Source: JAPKZH01 sp963715635 (GTDB lineage Bacteria > Acidobacteriota > Aminicenantia > Aminicenantales > UBA4085). Taken from it: DNA of 64,000 nucleotides. The notes below the pieces were generated by a model. That model was given only the letters and a program-made list of their open reading frames with translations. It was not told where the DNA came from and did no database searches. The position numbers and the translations under genes are program-made. The stretch lies in the NCBI GenBank assembly GCA_963715635.1, contig OY970261.1, positions 3,720,001 through 3,784,000 of the forward strand, written 5' to 3'. Shown one piece after another: positions 25,820-34,245 of this stretch (its first letter is position 1; every line of letters starts with the position of its first letter).

Positions 25820-26005
25820 TCAGCCTTTGATCATGGAACGGTGAGCGGCTGCGTCGGCATTGGCCAGGTAGTTGGAGATGATCTGGTAGCCCGCTTGTTT
25901 TCCGACCTTCAGGATATCGATCGTCGGGGCGGCAATCAGGCTAAATCCAACCAGCGTCAGAAGGACCGCCGCCAGGAAAATCGCCACTTTCTGTTTGAAA
26001 TTCAT
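25820..26005 (-). CDS. 61-residue exported or membrane small protein
   Basis: Starts MNFKQKVAIFLAAVLLTLVG and continues with SLIAAPTIDILKVGKQAGYQ to a short soluble end; the first 25 residues look like a signal peptide or single membrane anchor. The ATG at 26005 has a very good ribosome site (AAGGAGG, five-base spacing); the frame is open further but without support. Divergent from the M14 peptidase gene. Family not recognised. Confidence 0.65.
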   Translation of the reverse strand: MNFKQKVAIFLAAVLLTLVGFSLIAAPTIDILKVGKQAGYQIISNYLANADAAAHRSMIKG

Positions 26006-26133
26006 GTTAACCTCCTTTCGGTTATTTTCATTGTCATTTCTATATACGCAAGAACATCTTAAAAGGTTTCCTTTCTCTTCATCTTTTTGACGAGGGCCAG
26101 GTGGGTTCTCTTCCATTCCGCGCTCCCCATGGA

Positions 26134-26162
26134 TTGACTTAGACAAAGAGACGCGATATGCT
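26134..26162 (+). promoter_or_regulatory. Promoter of the M14 peptidase gene
   Basis: TTGACT at 26134-26139 and TATGCT at 26157-26162, spacer 17, 28 nt before the start codon at 26191. Confidence 0.5.
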
Positions 26163-26190
26163 CAAAAAAAATGAAAGGAGGAGAATCCCC

Positions 26191-28101
26191 ATGAAGTTCA
26201 GCTTGCGGGCGCTAGGATTTATTGCGATTTTCGGCTTGATCTTTCTGGCGATTTCCGCGCAGGAGTCAAAGCCTTCGAAGAGCTATATCGTCGGCGGCGT
26301 GAGGCACGGCGGGAGCTATTTTCCGTATGTGGATTATCCTCAAACGTGGCCCAAAATCGCCGGGGAAATGGATTTCAGCCACTATCACAAATACGACGAA
26401 GTGTGTGCCTTCCTCAACAGGTGGACGAAGGACTTTCCCAACCTGGTCGAGCTCTATTCCGTCGGCAAGAGCTTTGAGGGCCGGGAGATATGGCAGATCA
26501 CCATCACCAACAAATCCACCGGCAAGGACACCGACAAGCCGGCGATGTTCATCGAGGGGAACCGACATTCCGGCGAAGTGACGGGCGCCGAATCCGCCCT
26601 GTGGTTGGCCTGGCATGTCCTGACCAATTACGGCAAGGACGCGGAGATTACCCATCTTGTGGATACGAAAGCTCTCTATGTGAAGATCAAGAATAACCCC
26701 GACGGGTCCGAGCTCTATCTGAACACGGCCCAGTCCAACCGCAGCACGGTCCGGCCCTACGACGATGACCGGGACGGCCTGCTGGATGAAGACCCGCCTG
26801 AAGACCTGGACGGCGACGGCTTGATCCTGCAAATGCGGAAGAAAGTGGAGCCCGGCAAGGGGACGATGATCCTCGACCCCAAAGATAAGACCGGTCGATT
26901 GATGATCCGCGCCACGGACGGAAAAGGGGACTATGTCACCTATGCCGAAGGCATCGATAATGACGGCGACGGCCGGACCAACGAGGACGGCATCGGCGGC
27001 CTCGACCTCCACCGCAACTATCCGGAGAACTGGCGGCCTATGCCCGGGCTCGACCTGACCGGCCGCGGCTGGACGCAGGGCGGCGCCGGCGAGTATCCGC
27101 TTTCCGAAACGGAGACACGGGCTGTCGTCCTCTTCCTCCTCCAGCATCCGAACGTCTCGGTCGGGCAGACCTTGGATACGACCGTGCCCATGCTTCTTCA
27201 TGGACCCTCGACGAGCCGCATGGAGGAGTCCATGTTCCCCGAGGACATGAAGATCTACAAGTATTTCGATGACGAAGGAAAAAAGATCACTGGCTATAAA
27301 TCGGCCGGCGACACGTATTGGGATTATGCCAACCAGGGCCGGGATTCGCGCGAGATGTTCCGCGGCGCAGAACCTCCGCCCGGCGTCGGCGGGCGGCCGC
27401 CGGCAGCGGCCCAGGAGCGCGAACCCCGCGGATCGCCCCTCTTCGGCCACTCCCCCGACTTCGGATATCTCTATTACGGCGCGGTCTGGTATGGCGATGA
27501 GCTTTGGAACGGCGGCCGGGTGAAGGACTATGACGGCGACGGCCGCGTCACGGAGTTGGAGCAGCTCCGCTATATCGACGAGGAGCTGGGCGGAAAATAC
27601 TTTACGCCTTGGCGCAAATTCAACCATCCCCAGCTCGGCGAAGTCGAGATCGGCGGATTCAACCCCAAGTTTTGGCGCCAGAACCCGCCCACCGAGCTTC
27701 TGGAAGAGTGGGCCAAGAAAGAGGCGATGTTTAACCTCTTGTTGTACAAATCGCTGCCCCAGGTGAAGATTGTTTCGACCAAGATCCAGCCCGTCAAGAA
27801 GGAGCCGGGGACGTTCGAGATTGTGAGCGTGTTTACCAACGAAGGGTTTCTGCCGACGGCCTTGAAGATGGCCGACCGGGTGAAGATCGTCCGGCCCGAC
27901 GCCGTCCAGGTCAGCCTTCCCGCCGGCCTTGAATTCGTCGGAAGCCGGGCCCGGCAGGAAATCGGCTATCTCCAATCGAAACAGATGAAAGAAGTCCGCT
28001 GGAAAGTCAAGGGCCAGCTCAAGCCCGACGCCGAGGCCGAGGTGTCCATCAGCTCGACGCGCGGCGGCGTCGAGAAAGCGAAATTCAAGCTCGCGGGCTG
28101 A
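26191..28101 (+). CDS. Secreted M14-family zinc carboxypeptidase with Ca-binding-like Asp loops
   Basis: 636 residues with a signal peptide (MKFSLRALGFIAIFGLIFLA). The M14 fold is shown by GREIWQITITN, the zinc ligands in GNRHSGEVTG, the substrate region KIKNNPDGSE, GLDLHRNYPENW and late GEVEIGGFNP, which probably holds the catalytic Glu. Between these lie Asp-rich loops DDDRDGLLDEDPPEDLDGDG, DNDGDGRTNEDG and YDGDGRV resembling EF-hand or thrombospondin-3 type calcium sites. A Pro/Ala-rich loop precedes the third. The C-terminal 110 residues form a beta domain. AAAGGAGGAG precedes the ATG. Predicted to digest external peptides. Confidence 0.88.
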   Translation: MKFSLRALGFIAIFGLIFLAISAQESKPSKSYIVGGVRHGGSYFPYVDYPQTWPKIAGEMDFSHYHKYDEVCAFLNRWTKDFPNLVELYSVGKSFEGREIWQITITNKSTGKDTDKPAMFIEGNRHSGEVTGAESALWLAWHVLTNYGKDAEITHLVDTKALYVKIKNNPDGSELYLNTAQSNRSTVRPYDDDRDGLLDEDPPEDLDGDGLILQMRKKVEPGKGTMILDPKDKTGRLMIRATDGKGDYVTYAEGIDNDGDGRTNEDGIGGLDLHRNYPENWRPMPGLDLTGRGWTQGGAGEYPLSETETRAVVLFLLQHPNVSVGQTLDTTVPMLLHGPSTSRMEESMFPEDMKIYKYFDDEGKKITGYKSAGDTYWDYANQGRDSREMFRGAEPPPGVGGRPPAAAQEREPRGSPLFGHSPDFGYLYYGAVWYGDELWNGGRVKDYDGDGRVTELEQLRYIDEELGGKYFTPWRKFNHPQLGEVEIGGFNPKFWRQNPPTELLEEWAKKEAMFNLLLYKSLPQVKIVSTKIQPVKKEPGTFEIVSVFTNEGFLPTALKMADRVKIVRPDAVQVSLPAGLEFVGSRARQEIGYLQSKQMKEVRWKVKGQLKPDAEAEVSISSTRGGVEKAKFKLAG

Positions 28102-28121
28102 AGAAAATATATTTCAATAAG

Positions 28122-29183
28122 ATGGAACGCGCCTATCGTCCTGACCAGGTCCCCTATATCCGGCTTCTCGAGTTCATCAGAAAAAAGAGGCCGGCGGCGT
28201 TGGCCACGATCATTGAGGCCAGCGGGTCGACGCCTCAAACCGAAGGGGCATCGGCTGTTTTTTCTTCAGGAGGGTTGGTGTGCGGGACGATCGGCGGCGG
28301 GATCGTCGAAGCCGAAGTCCAGAGAAAAGCTCTGAGGGCGATAAAGCGTAAAAAATCCAGCCTATTGACCTTCAACTTGGCCCATGACATCTCTGCGGAA
28401 AATGAAGCGATTTGCGGGGGGCGTTTGAAGATCCTTGTCGAGACTCAGCCCGAGAAAAATGAGGCGGCGTTTAGAGCGTTAAAACGGAGCCTCTCTCTGC
28501 GCAGGACTGGTGTTCTGGCAACATTCATCCGGCGAGGCCGGACCGAAAAAACGTCGGCCATTTTCCGCATGTGGCTGGGGCGCGGCTTCCAGAGAAAGAG
28601 TCTTCATAGAACCCCGCTGTCCGGGTTCGAGGCGGAAATCCGGAGGGCTTTTCCGGGCAAGAAACCTTTCCTGGTCCATGAGAAGTCCGTGATGATTTAT
28701 GTCGAGCCTCATTTCCCGCCGCCGCGGCTAGTGGTTGCAGGGGCCGGCCACATCGGGCAGGCGGTCGCCCATCTTGGAAAGCTCTTGGATTTCGAAGTCA
28801 TCGTCATCGATGACAGGCCCGAGTATGCAAACGGGGCAAGATTTCCTGAAGCGGATAAAATTGTTGTCGCTGATATCGGCGAGGCGATCCGCGGATTCCC
28901 CATCTCCTCCGACACATACATCGTCATCGTGACGCGAGGCCATGCCCGGGATGAAGACGCCTTGCGCGCCTGTGTCAAGAGCCGGGCCGGCTATATCGGA
29001 ATGATCGGAAGCCGGCGCAAAGCCGGCCTGATGAGGGGAAAATTTTTGCGCCGCGGCTGGGCCGCTGCCGCCGAGCTCGATAAGGTTCATTCACCGATCG
29101 GAATAGGTATCAATTCGCAGACCGTCCAGGAAATTGCCGTCAGCATCGCCGCCGAGCTTGTTTCCGTGCGTTATCGAACATGA
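28122..29183 (+). CDS. XdhC/CoxI-family maturation protein
   Basis: 353 residues. The N-terminal XdhC_CoxI domain has ALATIIEASGSTPQ and CGTIGGGIVEAEVQ; the C-terminal half is a Rossmann domain, VVAGAGHIGQAVAHLGKLLDF, then VTRGHARDEDALRACV and YIGMIGSRRK. Family members protect and insert molybdenum cofactor, with sulfuration, into xanthine dehydrogenase-type enzymes. It overlaps the MocA gene by 4 nt. A TATATT eight nt before the ATG might be a -10 box, but the -35 is poor. No molybdenum hydroxylase gene is in the window. Confidence 0.85.
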   Translation: MERAYRPDQVPYIRLLEFIRKKRPAALATIIEASGSTPQTEGASAVFSSGGLVCGTIGGGIVEAEVQRKALRAIKRKKSSLLTFNLAHDISAENEAICGGRLKILVETQPEKNEAAFRALKRSLSLRRTGVLATFIRRGRTEKTSAIFRMWLGRGFQRKSLHRTPLSGFEAEIRRAFPGKKPFLVHEKSVMIYVEPHFPPPRLVVAGAGHIGQAVAHLGKLLDFEVIVIDDRPEYANGARFPEADKIVVADIGEAIRGFPISSDTYIVIVTRGHARDEDALRACVKSRAGYIGMIGSRRKAGLMRGKFLRRGWAAAAELDKVHSPIGIGINSQTVQEIAVSIAAELVSVRYRT

Positions 29184-29788
29184 GCAAGAAAAGACCGGGA
29201 ATGGTTTGGGCGCTCGTCCTGGCTGCGGGCGAATCCCGGCGGATGGGAGAGCCCAAGATGCTGCTTCCTTTTGGCCGGAGCACAATGATCGAGACCGTCG
29301 TTCAAAATTGTATGGATTCATCTGTGGACGGGATTTTAGTCGTCCTTGGACATCAATGGCCGAGGATCCTGGAAAAACTCAAGAATTATGCCGTGGAAAC
29401 GACCGTCAACTCTCATTATCAGAAAGGCATGCTGTCTTCCGTTCAATGGGGTTTCCAAAAGCTTCCCCGCGGCGCGGGAGCTGCGATGGTGGTTCTAGGA
29501 GATCAGCCGGGAGTTTCATCCCGGACCATGGACCTTGTCATTCACGCATTTCAATCAGGGACAAAGAGGATTGTTCTCCCGATGCATAAGGGCTTAGGCG
29601 GCCATCCGCTTCTTGTCGATATGAAGTACTGCCGGGAAATTCAGTCCTTGGACCCGGCCGTGGGGCTTCGCGGCCTTCATTCTCTCCATCCGGACGACAT
29701 CTTGAGAGTGGAGGTCGGGGATACTTCTGTTTTGCAAGATATTGATAATCCAGGAGATTACAAGAAAGCACGGACGGGAAAGGACTAA
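29180..29788 (+). CDS. mocA: MocA-type molybdenum cofactor cytidylyltransferase
   Basis: 202 residues. Nucleotidyltransferase signature ALVLAAGESRRMGEPKMLLP with the GDQP motif in VVLGDQPGVSS and GGHPLLVDMKY. MocA makes the cytosine dinucleotide form of molybdopterin used by molybdenum hydroxylases, which fits the XdhC partner with which it shares a 4-nt overlap. A general NTP-transferase is the alternative. Confidence 0.85.
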   Translation: MSKKRPGMVWALVLAAGESRRMGEPKMLLPFGRSTMIETVVQNCMDSSVDGILVVLGHQWPRILEKLKNYAVETTVNSHYQKGMLSSVQWGFQKLPRGAGAAMVVLGDQPGVSSRTMDLVIHAFQSGTKRIVLPMHKGLGGHPLLVDMKYCREIQSLDPAVGLRGLHSLHPDDILRVEVGDTSVLQDIDNPGDYKKARTGKD

Positions 29789-29880
29789 ACGGGAAGATTT
29801 TTTTTTGAATTTCGTCTAAAGTCATGTAGGACTGGATTTTTCTGATAATCCAAGCCCAAAACACCTTGAAGGAGGTTTTT

Positions 29881-30273
29881 ATGAAGAAGAGTTTAGTTTT
29901 GTTGTTGGGCCTCTTGCTGACGGGTCTTGCGGCATTTGCTGTGGCCGCTGCGGACGTCACCGGTGACTGGGTATTCACGATGACCACCCAGCGCGGAGAG
30001 ATGAAGTCCGATATGACACTCACGCAGACCGGCGAAAAACTGTCCGTGGTTATGAAAAGAACTGGACGCGATGGAAACGTCGTCGAGACCAAAGGTGAAG
30101 GCACGGTCAAGGGCAGCGACATCGAGTGGACGATCGTCAGGACAGGCCGGGATGGTCAGGAAGTGAAGATGCTCTACAAGGGCAAGATCGTCGACGCTAA
30201 CACTATCACCGGGACCACCGAAATGGGCCAGATGGGCGCTGTGGAGTGGAAGGCGACCCGGAAGCCGAAATAA
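29881..30273 (+). CDS. Small exported beta-rich protein
   Basis: 130 residues: signal peptide MKKSLVLLLGLLLTGLAAFA cut before about ADVTGDW, then alternating beta strands with repeated RTGRDG (GRDGNVVETKG and GRDGQEVKMLY). The pattern, starting with a GDW motif and ending with a Trp, is lipocalin-like. AAGGAGG is six nt upstream of the ATG. A strong terminator follows, so it forms its own unit. Function unknown. Confidence 0.7.
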   Translation: MKKSLVLLLGLLLTGLAAFAVAAADVTGDWVFTMTTQRGEMKSDMTLTQTGEKLSVVMKRTGRDGNVVETKGEGTVKGSDIEWTIVRTGRDGQEVKMLYKGKIVDANTITGTTEMGQMGAVEWKATRKPK

Positions 30274-30314
30274 CCGACCCCTCCTAAATTTCTGTTAATC
30301 GTTGCGTTGAGAAT

Positions 30315-30373
30315 CCCCCCGCAACCCTTTTTCTGAAGGGAAGAGGGGGGGTTTTCCTTTTTTTCTGCGTATT
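30315..30373 (+). terminator. Intrinsic terminator
   Basis: CCCCCC (30315-30320) pairs with GGGGGG (30345-30351) through an inner ACCC/GGG helix, followed by TTTTCCTTTTTTTC. It ends the transcript of the small exported protein. Confidence 0.75.
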
Positions 30374-30374
30374 T

Positions 30375-30403
30375 TTGCATAAATAATAATATTTTTGTAT
30401 AAT
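30375..30403 (+). promoter_or_regulatory. Promoter upstream of the ECF sigma operon
   Basis: TTGCAT at 30375-30380 and TATAAT at 30398-30403 with a 17-nt spacer, overlapping the end of the preceding terminator. It gives an untranslated leader of about 240 nt. Confidence 0.55.
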
Positions 30404-30649
30404 AGCTGACCTTTATATTATAGATTTGTCCCCGGCGTGGACATAGGGAGCGGATGGGAAGGAGGGCCGGGCCCTCCGGATTGTTTAAGGGGGGCTGGAA
30501 TATTTTTTGGCAAGAGAGAGAGAAGAATTATGTTTCAGGCAGGAAACTGAAGATGGCAGGGAAACGTTATAGGAAGAAATAGATTAGGTGGAAGATTTTC
30601 CCAGGGCCTTCGTCTAAAAAGTGACGGAGGTCAAAGGCCTTGAATCTGT
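30404..30649 (+). other. Long structured leader of the sigma-factor operon
   Basis: No credible gene. GGAGGGC-CGG-GCCCTCC (30461-30477) is a perfect 7-bp hairpin; CCTTCGTC (30607-30614) can pair with GACGGAGG (30623-30630) just upstream of the sigma start. A nine-codon ORF (MAGKRYRKK, near 30552) is present but unsupported. The leader may control translation of the sigma factor, or an ECF-type promoter may lie inside it. Confidence 0.4.
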
Positions 30650-31219
30650 ATGGACGAGAGCGGAATCATCAAACAGGCTCAACAAGGGAGCCACGAGGCC
30701 TTTGCTGTAATCATGAAAAAGTATGAGCAGAAAGTCTTTCATTTAGCTTATAGCTTTGTCCAAGACCGGGTGGCGGCTGATGATTTGGCCCAAGAGGTCT
30801 TTATCAAGGCCTATTTTTCGCTCCCGAAATTCCGGTTCCAATCCGAATTCGGGACTTGGTTCTACCGGGTGGCCGTCAATCATATAAAAGATTATTTGAG
30901 GAAGACGGCCAGAAAAAAGGAAGTGTCTCTGGAAGACGTGGCGGAAGGGCGGCTGGCCGTCGAAGATAAGATCCCGGCCGGTGAAAAAGCCCAGGCCGAC
31001 GAACAGAGGAAAAAGATGGTCTTCCAGATGCTGGAAACTCTTCCACAGAAGTACCGGATGATCTTGACTTTAAGGGACGTCCGGGGGTTGCCCTATGAAG
31101 AGATCGGGCAAGTTCTCGGAATATCCCCCGGCACCGTGGATTCCCGCTTGCACCGGGCCCGGAAAATGCTCCGAAAAAGAATGATGCCTTTCATCGTTCA
31201 GGAAGGAGGAGGACTATGA
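30650..31219 (+). CDS. ECF-family RNA polymerase sigma factor
   Basis: 189 residues. Region 2 reads MKKYEQKVFHLAYSFVQDRV then ADDLAQEVFIKAY, region 4 LPQKYRMILTLRDVRGLPYE then EIGQVLGISPGTVDSRLHRA, the standard sigma-24/RpoE-like layout without region 3. The ATG has only a weak ribosome site and lies behind a 240-nt leader. Its stop overlaps the anti-sigma start by 4 nt, and Spy-like and MacAB-TolC genes follow in the same operon, so it probably governs envelope stress and export, including its own operon. Confidence 0.93.
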   Translation: MDESGIIKQAQQGSHEAFAVIMKKYEQKVFHLAYSFVQDRVAADDLAQEVFIKAYFSLPKFRFQSEFGTWFYRVAVNHIKDYLRKTARKKEVSLEDVAEGRLAVEDKIPAGEKAQADEQRKKMVFQMLETLPQKYRMILTLRDVRGLPYEEIGQVLGISPGTVDSRLHRARKMLRKRMMPFIVQEGGGL

Positions 31220-31692
31220 AGTGCAAAGACGCTGAAAAGCGGCTTCTTCGGTCTTTCGACGGAAAATTGGAAGGCGCAGCAAGAGCGGATTTGGACAGCC
31301 ACATCAAAGCCTGTCCCCGCTGCCGGCAGAGGCAGAAGGAATACGGGGTGCTCTTAAAGAATCTAAAGATCGAGGACGTCCAGCCTCTCCCCTATTTCTG
31401 GGAGCGGTTCGCAGCCAGGCTCCGGGAGAGGGAAAGGGTCGAACCCTGGACCGTCTGGGCCAAGTGGAGCCGGAGGACCGTTCCCGTGGCTTTGGCCCTG
31501 ATCCTGTTGTTCGCCGGGGCCGTGGCCTTCCTGGGGCCTCATGAGGAGGACTTGAGCCAGTCCGAGGCTCTTCTCCTCCGAAACACCAACCCCCTGGCCG
31601 AGGCCAAGTCGCTTTTCGAAGAGACCAAGCTCGAGAACAAGAACATGATGATCATTTTTGCCTCGGATGAAAAGGACCCGACAAGGAGATGA
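31216..31692 (+). CDS. Zinc-finger transmembrane anti-sigma factor
   Basis: 158 residues. MKCKDAEKRLLRSFDGKLEG followed by DSHIKACPRCRQ gives the HxxxCxxC zinc anti-sigma (zf-HC2) motif in the cytoplasmic part. One membrane helix at about 90-108 (VPVALALILLFAGAVAFLG) and a 50-residue periplasmic tail. It should sequester the sigma factor encoded immediately upstream, with 4-nt overlaps on both sides. Confidence 0.87.
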   Translation: MKCKDAEKRLLRSFDGKLEGAARADLDSHIKACPRCRQRQKEYGVLLKNLKIEDVQPLPYFWERFAARLRERERVEPWTVWAKWSRRTVPVALALILLFAGAVAFLGPHEEDLSQSEALLLRNTNPLAEAKSLFEETKLENKNMMIIFASDEKDPTRR

Positions 31693-32210
31693 CGGCCGTG
31701 AAAAAATTCAGCTTTTGGATTGTTTTTTCTCTTATCATCGTCTTCGCGGCCGGCATTGCCGCCGGGGTCTTTGGCGAGCGGTTGTTTTTCGCCAAAAGAC
31801 CTGAGTCCCGGCGGCCGGGCGGTCCTCACCCCCCGACGTTGGAGAGATGGTCCAGGGAATTGGGCCTGACCGCCGAGCAGCAGGAGAGGATCAAAGAGAT
31901 CTTCAAAAAAAATGAGGAACGGATCAAGGACCTGAAGGTCGATTTTGATAAGCATCAGAACGAGATTCGGGCCCAGCTCAAGAGCGAAATCGATGCGGTC
32001 CTGACCGCCGAGCAAAAGCAAAAATTGGAATCCATGATCCAGAAACACATGGAAGACATGCGAAAGCAACGTGGAGAACGGCAGAGGAGGACAGACTCCC
32101 GGCCAAAACAAAATCCAAATAAGGAGAGTGACAATGAGAAAGAAGCTAATCATCGGAGTGGTGATTCTGGTGGTTCTCGCGGGAGCCATCCTGGGCTACG
32201 TCCTTATTAA
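31689..32210 (+). CDS. Spy/CpxP-like membrane-anchored periplasmic protein
   Basis: 173 residues. N-terminal membrane segment (FWIVFSLIIVFAAGIAAGVF), then two helices with LTxxQ-type motifs, LGLTAEQQERIKEI and VLTAEQKQKLESM, as in Spy/CpxP-like chaperones and heavy-metal-sensing proteins. The last 26 codons overlap the start of the MacA gene in another frame, an unusually long 77-nt overlap, and the tail after RRTDSRPKQ is low complexity; the gene may really end at the TAA just before the MacA ribosome site if one base is missing near 32100. In the sigma operon it could sense envelope stress. Confidence 0.75.
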   Translation: MTAVKKFSFWIVFSLIIVFAAGIAAGVFGERLFFAKRPESRRPGGPHPPTLERWSRELGLTAEQQERIKEIFKKNEERIKDLKVDFDKHQNEIRAQLKSEIDAVLTAEQKQKLESMIQKHMEDMRKQRGERQRRTDSRPKQNPNKESDNEKEANHRSGDSGGSRGSHPGLRPY

Positions 32211-33519
32211 AAAGGGAGAAAACAGCCAGGTCAAATACAGGACGGACGTCATCACCAAGGGCGATATCCAAGCCCTCGTGGTAACCTCAGGGACGGTGAA
32301 CCCCATCAACATCGTCGATGTGGGCAGCACGGTCTCGGGCAAGATCTCGAAGCTTTACGTTGATTTCAACTCACAGGTCAAGTCGGGCATGATCGTGGCC
32401 GAGCTGGAGCGGGACCTGCTCGCGGCCAAGGTCGATCAGAACCAGTCCAACTACGAAAGCGCTCTGGCCTCTTTGGATCGGTCCAAGACGACGCTGGATC
32501 AGATGCAGAAGAAGTATGAGCGGTCGTTGGACCTCTTCCAGAAGAATCAGCTGTCTTTGGAGGAAAAGGAGACGGCCGAGACCAACTATCTTGGCGCCAA
32601 GTCGGATTTGGTCACAGCTAAAGCTCGCGTCTCGCAGGCCAAGTCCCAGCTCGACTCGAGCAAGGTCGACCTCAGCTACGCCACCATCCGTTCGCCGATC
32701 GATGGCACCGTAATCACGCGGAGCGTCAACGTCGGCCAGACCGTGGCGGCCAGCTTCCAGGCGCCAGTGCTTTTCAAGGTCGCGACCGACCTGACCAAGA
32801 TGAGAGTGGAGTGCACTGTGGATGAGACGGATATCGGCAAAGTGAAGGAAGGCCAGCAATGCCGGTTCACGGTCTCGGCGTTCCCCAACGAGACATTCAA
32901 CGGCCTCGTGACGCAGGTCCGCTATTCGCCTGAGACGGTCCAGAACGTGGTCACCTATACGACGATAGTGAACGCCGACAACCCCGACTTGAAGCTGCGG
33001 CCGGGGATGACGGCTACGGTATCGATCGTCGTCGGAGAAGCCAAGGGCGTGTTGAAAGTCCCCAATTCGGCTTTGAGGTTCACGCCCAACCTGCCCCAGG
33101 AAGAACTGCAGAAGATCTATGACGCGGTGAGTGGCCAGCGGCAGGGCGGCCAGCCGGGCCAAAAACAGCAGGGTGAGCGGCAGCGGGGCGAAGGCCAGCG
33201 CCAGGGCGGGCAGACGAGCTTCCAGATGGGCGGCAGCCAAAGCGGGGAGATTACGCCCGAGATGAAGGCCAAGCTCCAGCAAATGAGACAGCGGCAGGGC
33301 GGCCGGGTCTGGTTCCAGGACGACAAAGGCAAAATTACGCTCGTCACCATCCGGACCGGCATCACGGACAACACCTATTCGGAAATCACCCGCGGCGAGC
33401 TCAAAGAAGGCCAGAAGATCATCATCGGAGAAGAAACGCCGCTCGCCAAAACGGCCACGACCACCCAAACGCAGCAGGGCCAGAGAGGCGGGCCTGGCGG
33501 GATGATGATGTTCCGCTAA
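32134..33519 (+). CDS. macA: MacA/HlyD-family periplasmic adaptor
   Basis: 461 residues. Membrane anchor MRKKLIIGVVILVVLAGAIL, lipoyl half-motifs and long coiled-coil hairpin (about 95-190), beta-barrel domain with KVATDLTKMRVECTVDETDI. At about 325-390 there is a Gln/Gly/Arg-rich insertion (for example GGQPGQKQQGERQRGEGQR), longer than in classical MacA. AAGGAGAGTG is nine nt upstream of the ATG. Links the MacB transporter to the TolC gene in the same operon. Confidence 0.9.
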   Translation: MRKKLIIGVVILVVLAGAILGYVLIKKGENSQVKYRTDVITKGDIQALVVTSGTVNPINIVDVGSTVSGKISKLYVDFNSQVKSGMIVAELERDLLAAKVDQNQSNYESALASLDRSKTTLDQMQKKYERSLDLFQKNQLSLEEKETAETNYLGAKSDLVTAKARVSQAKSQLDSSKVDLSYATIRSPIDGTVITRSVNVGQTVAASFQAPVLFKVATDLTKMRVECTVDETDIGKVKEGQQCRFTVSAFPNETFNGLVTQVRYSPETVQNVVTYTTIVNADNPDLKLRPGMTATVSIVVGEAKGVLKVPNSALRFTPNLPQEELQKIYDAVSGQRQGGQPGQKQQGERQRGEGQRQGGQTSFQMGGSQSGEITPEMKAKLQQMRQRQGGRVWFQDDKGKITLVTIRTGITDNTYSEITRGELKEGQKIIIGEETPLAKTATTTQTQQGQRGGPGGMMMFR

Positions 33520-33544
33520 ACCCTCTCTGCAGAGAGATATTTTT

Positions 33545-34234
<690 letters not shown>

Positions 34235-34245
34235 GGAGGCCTACC

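Noticed and set aside
26266..27975. 569-codon open frame on the minus strand
   Set aside because: Antisense to the M14 peptidase with intact catalytic motifs; composition is rich in Arg, Gly, His and Asp, typical of a shadow frame.
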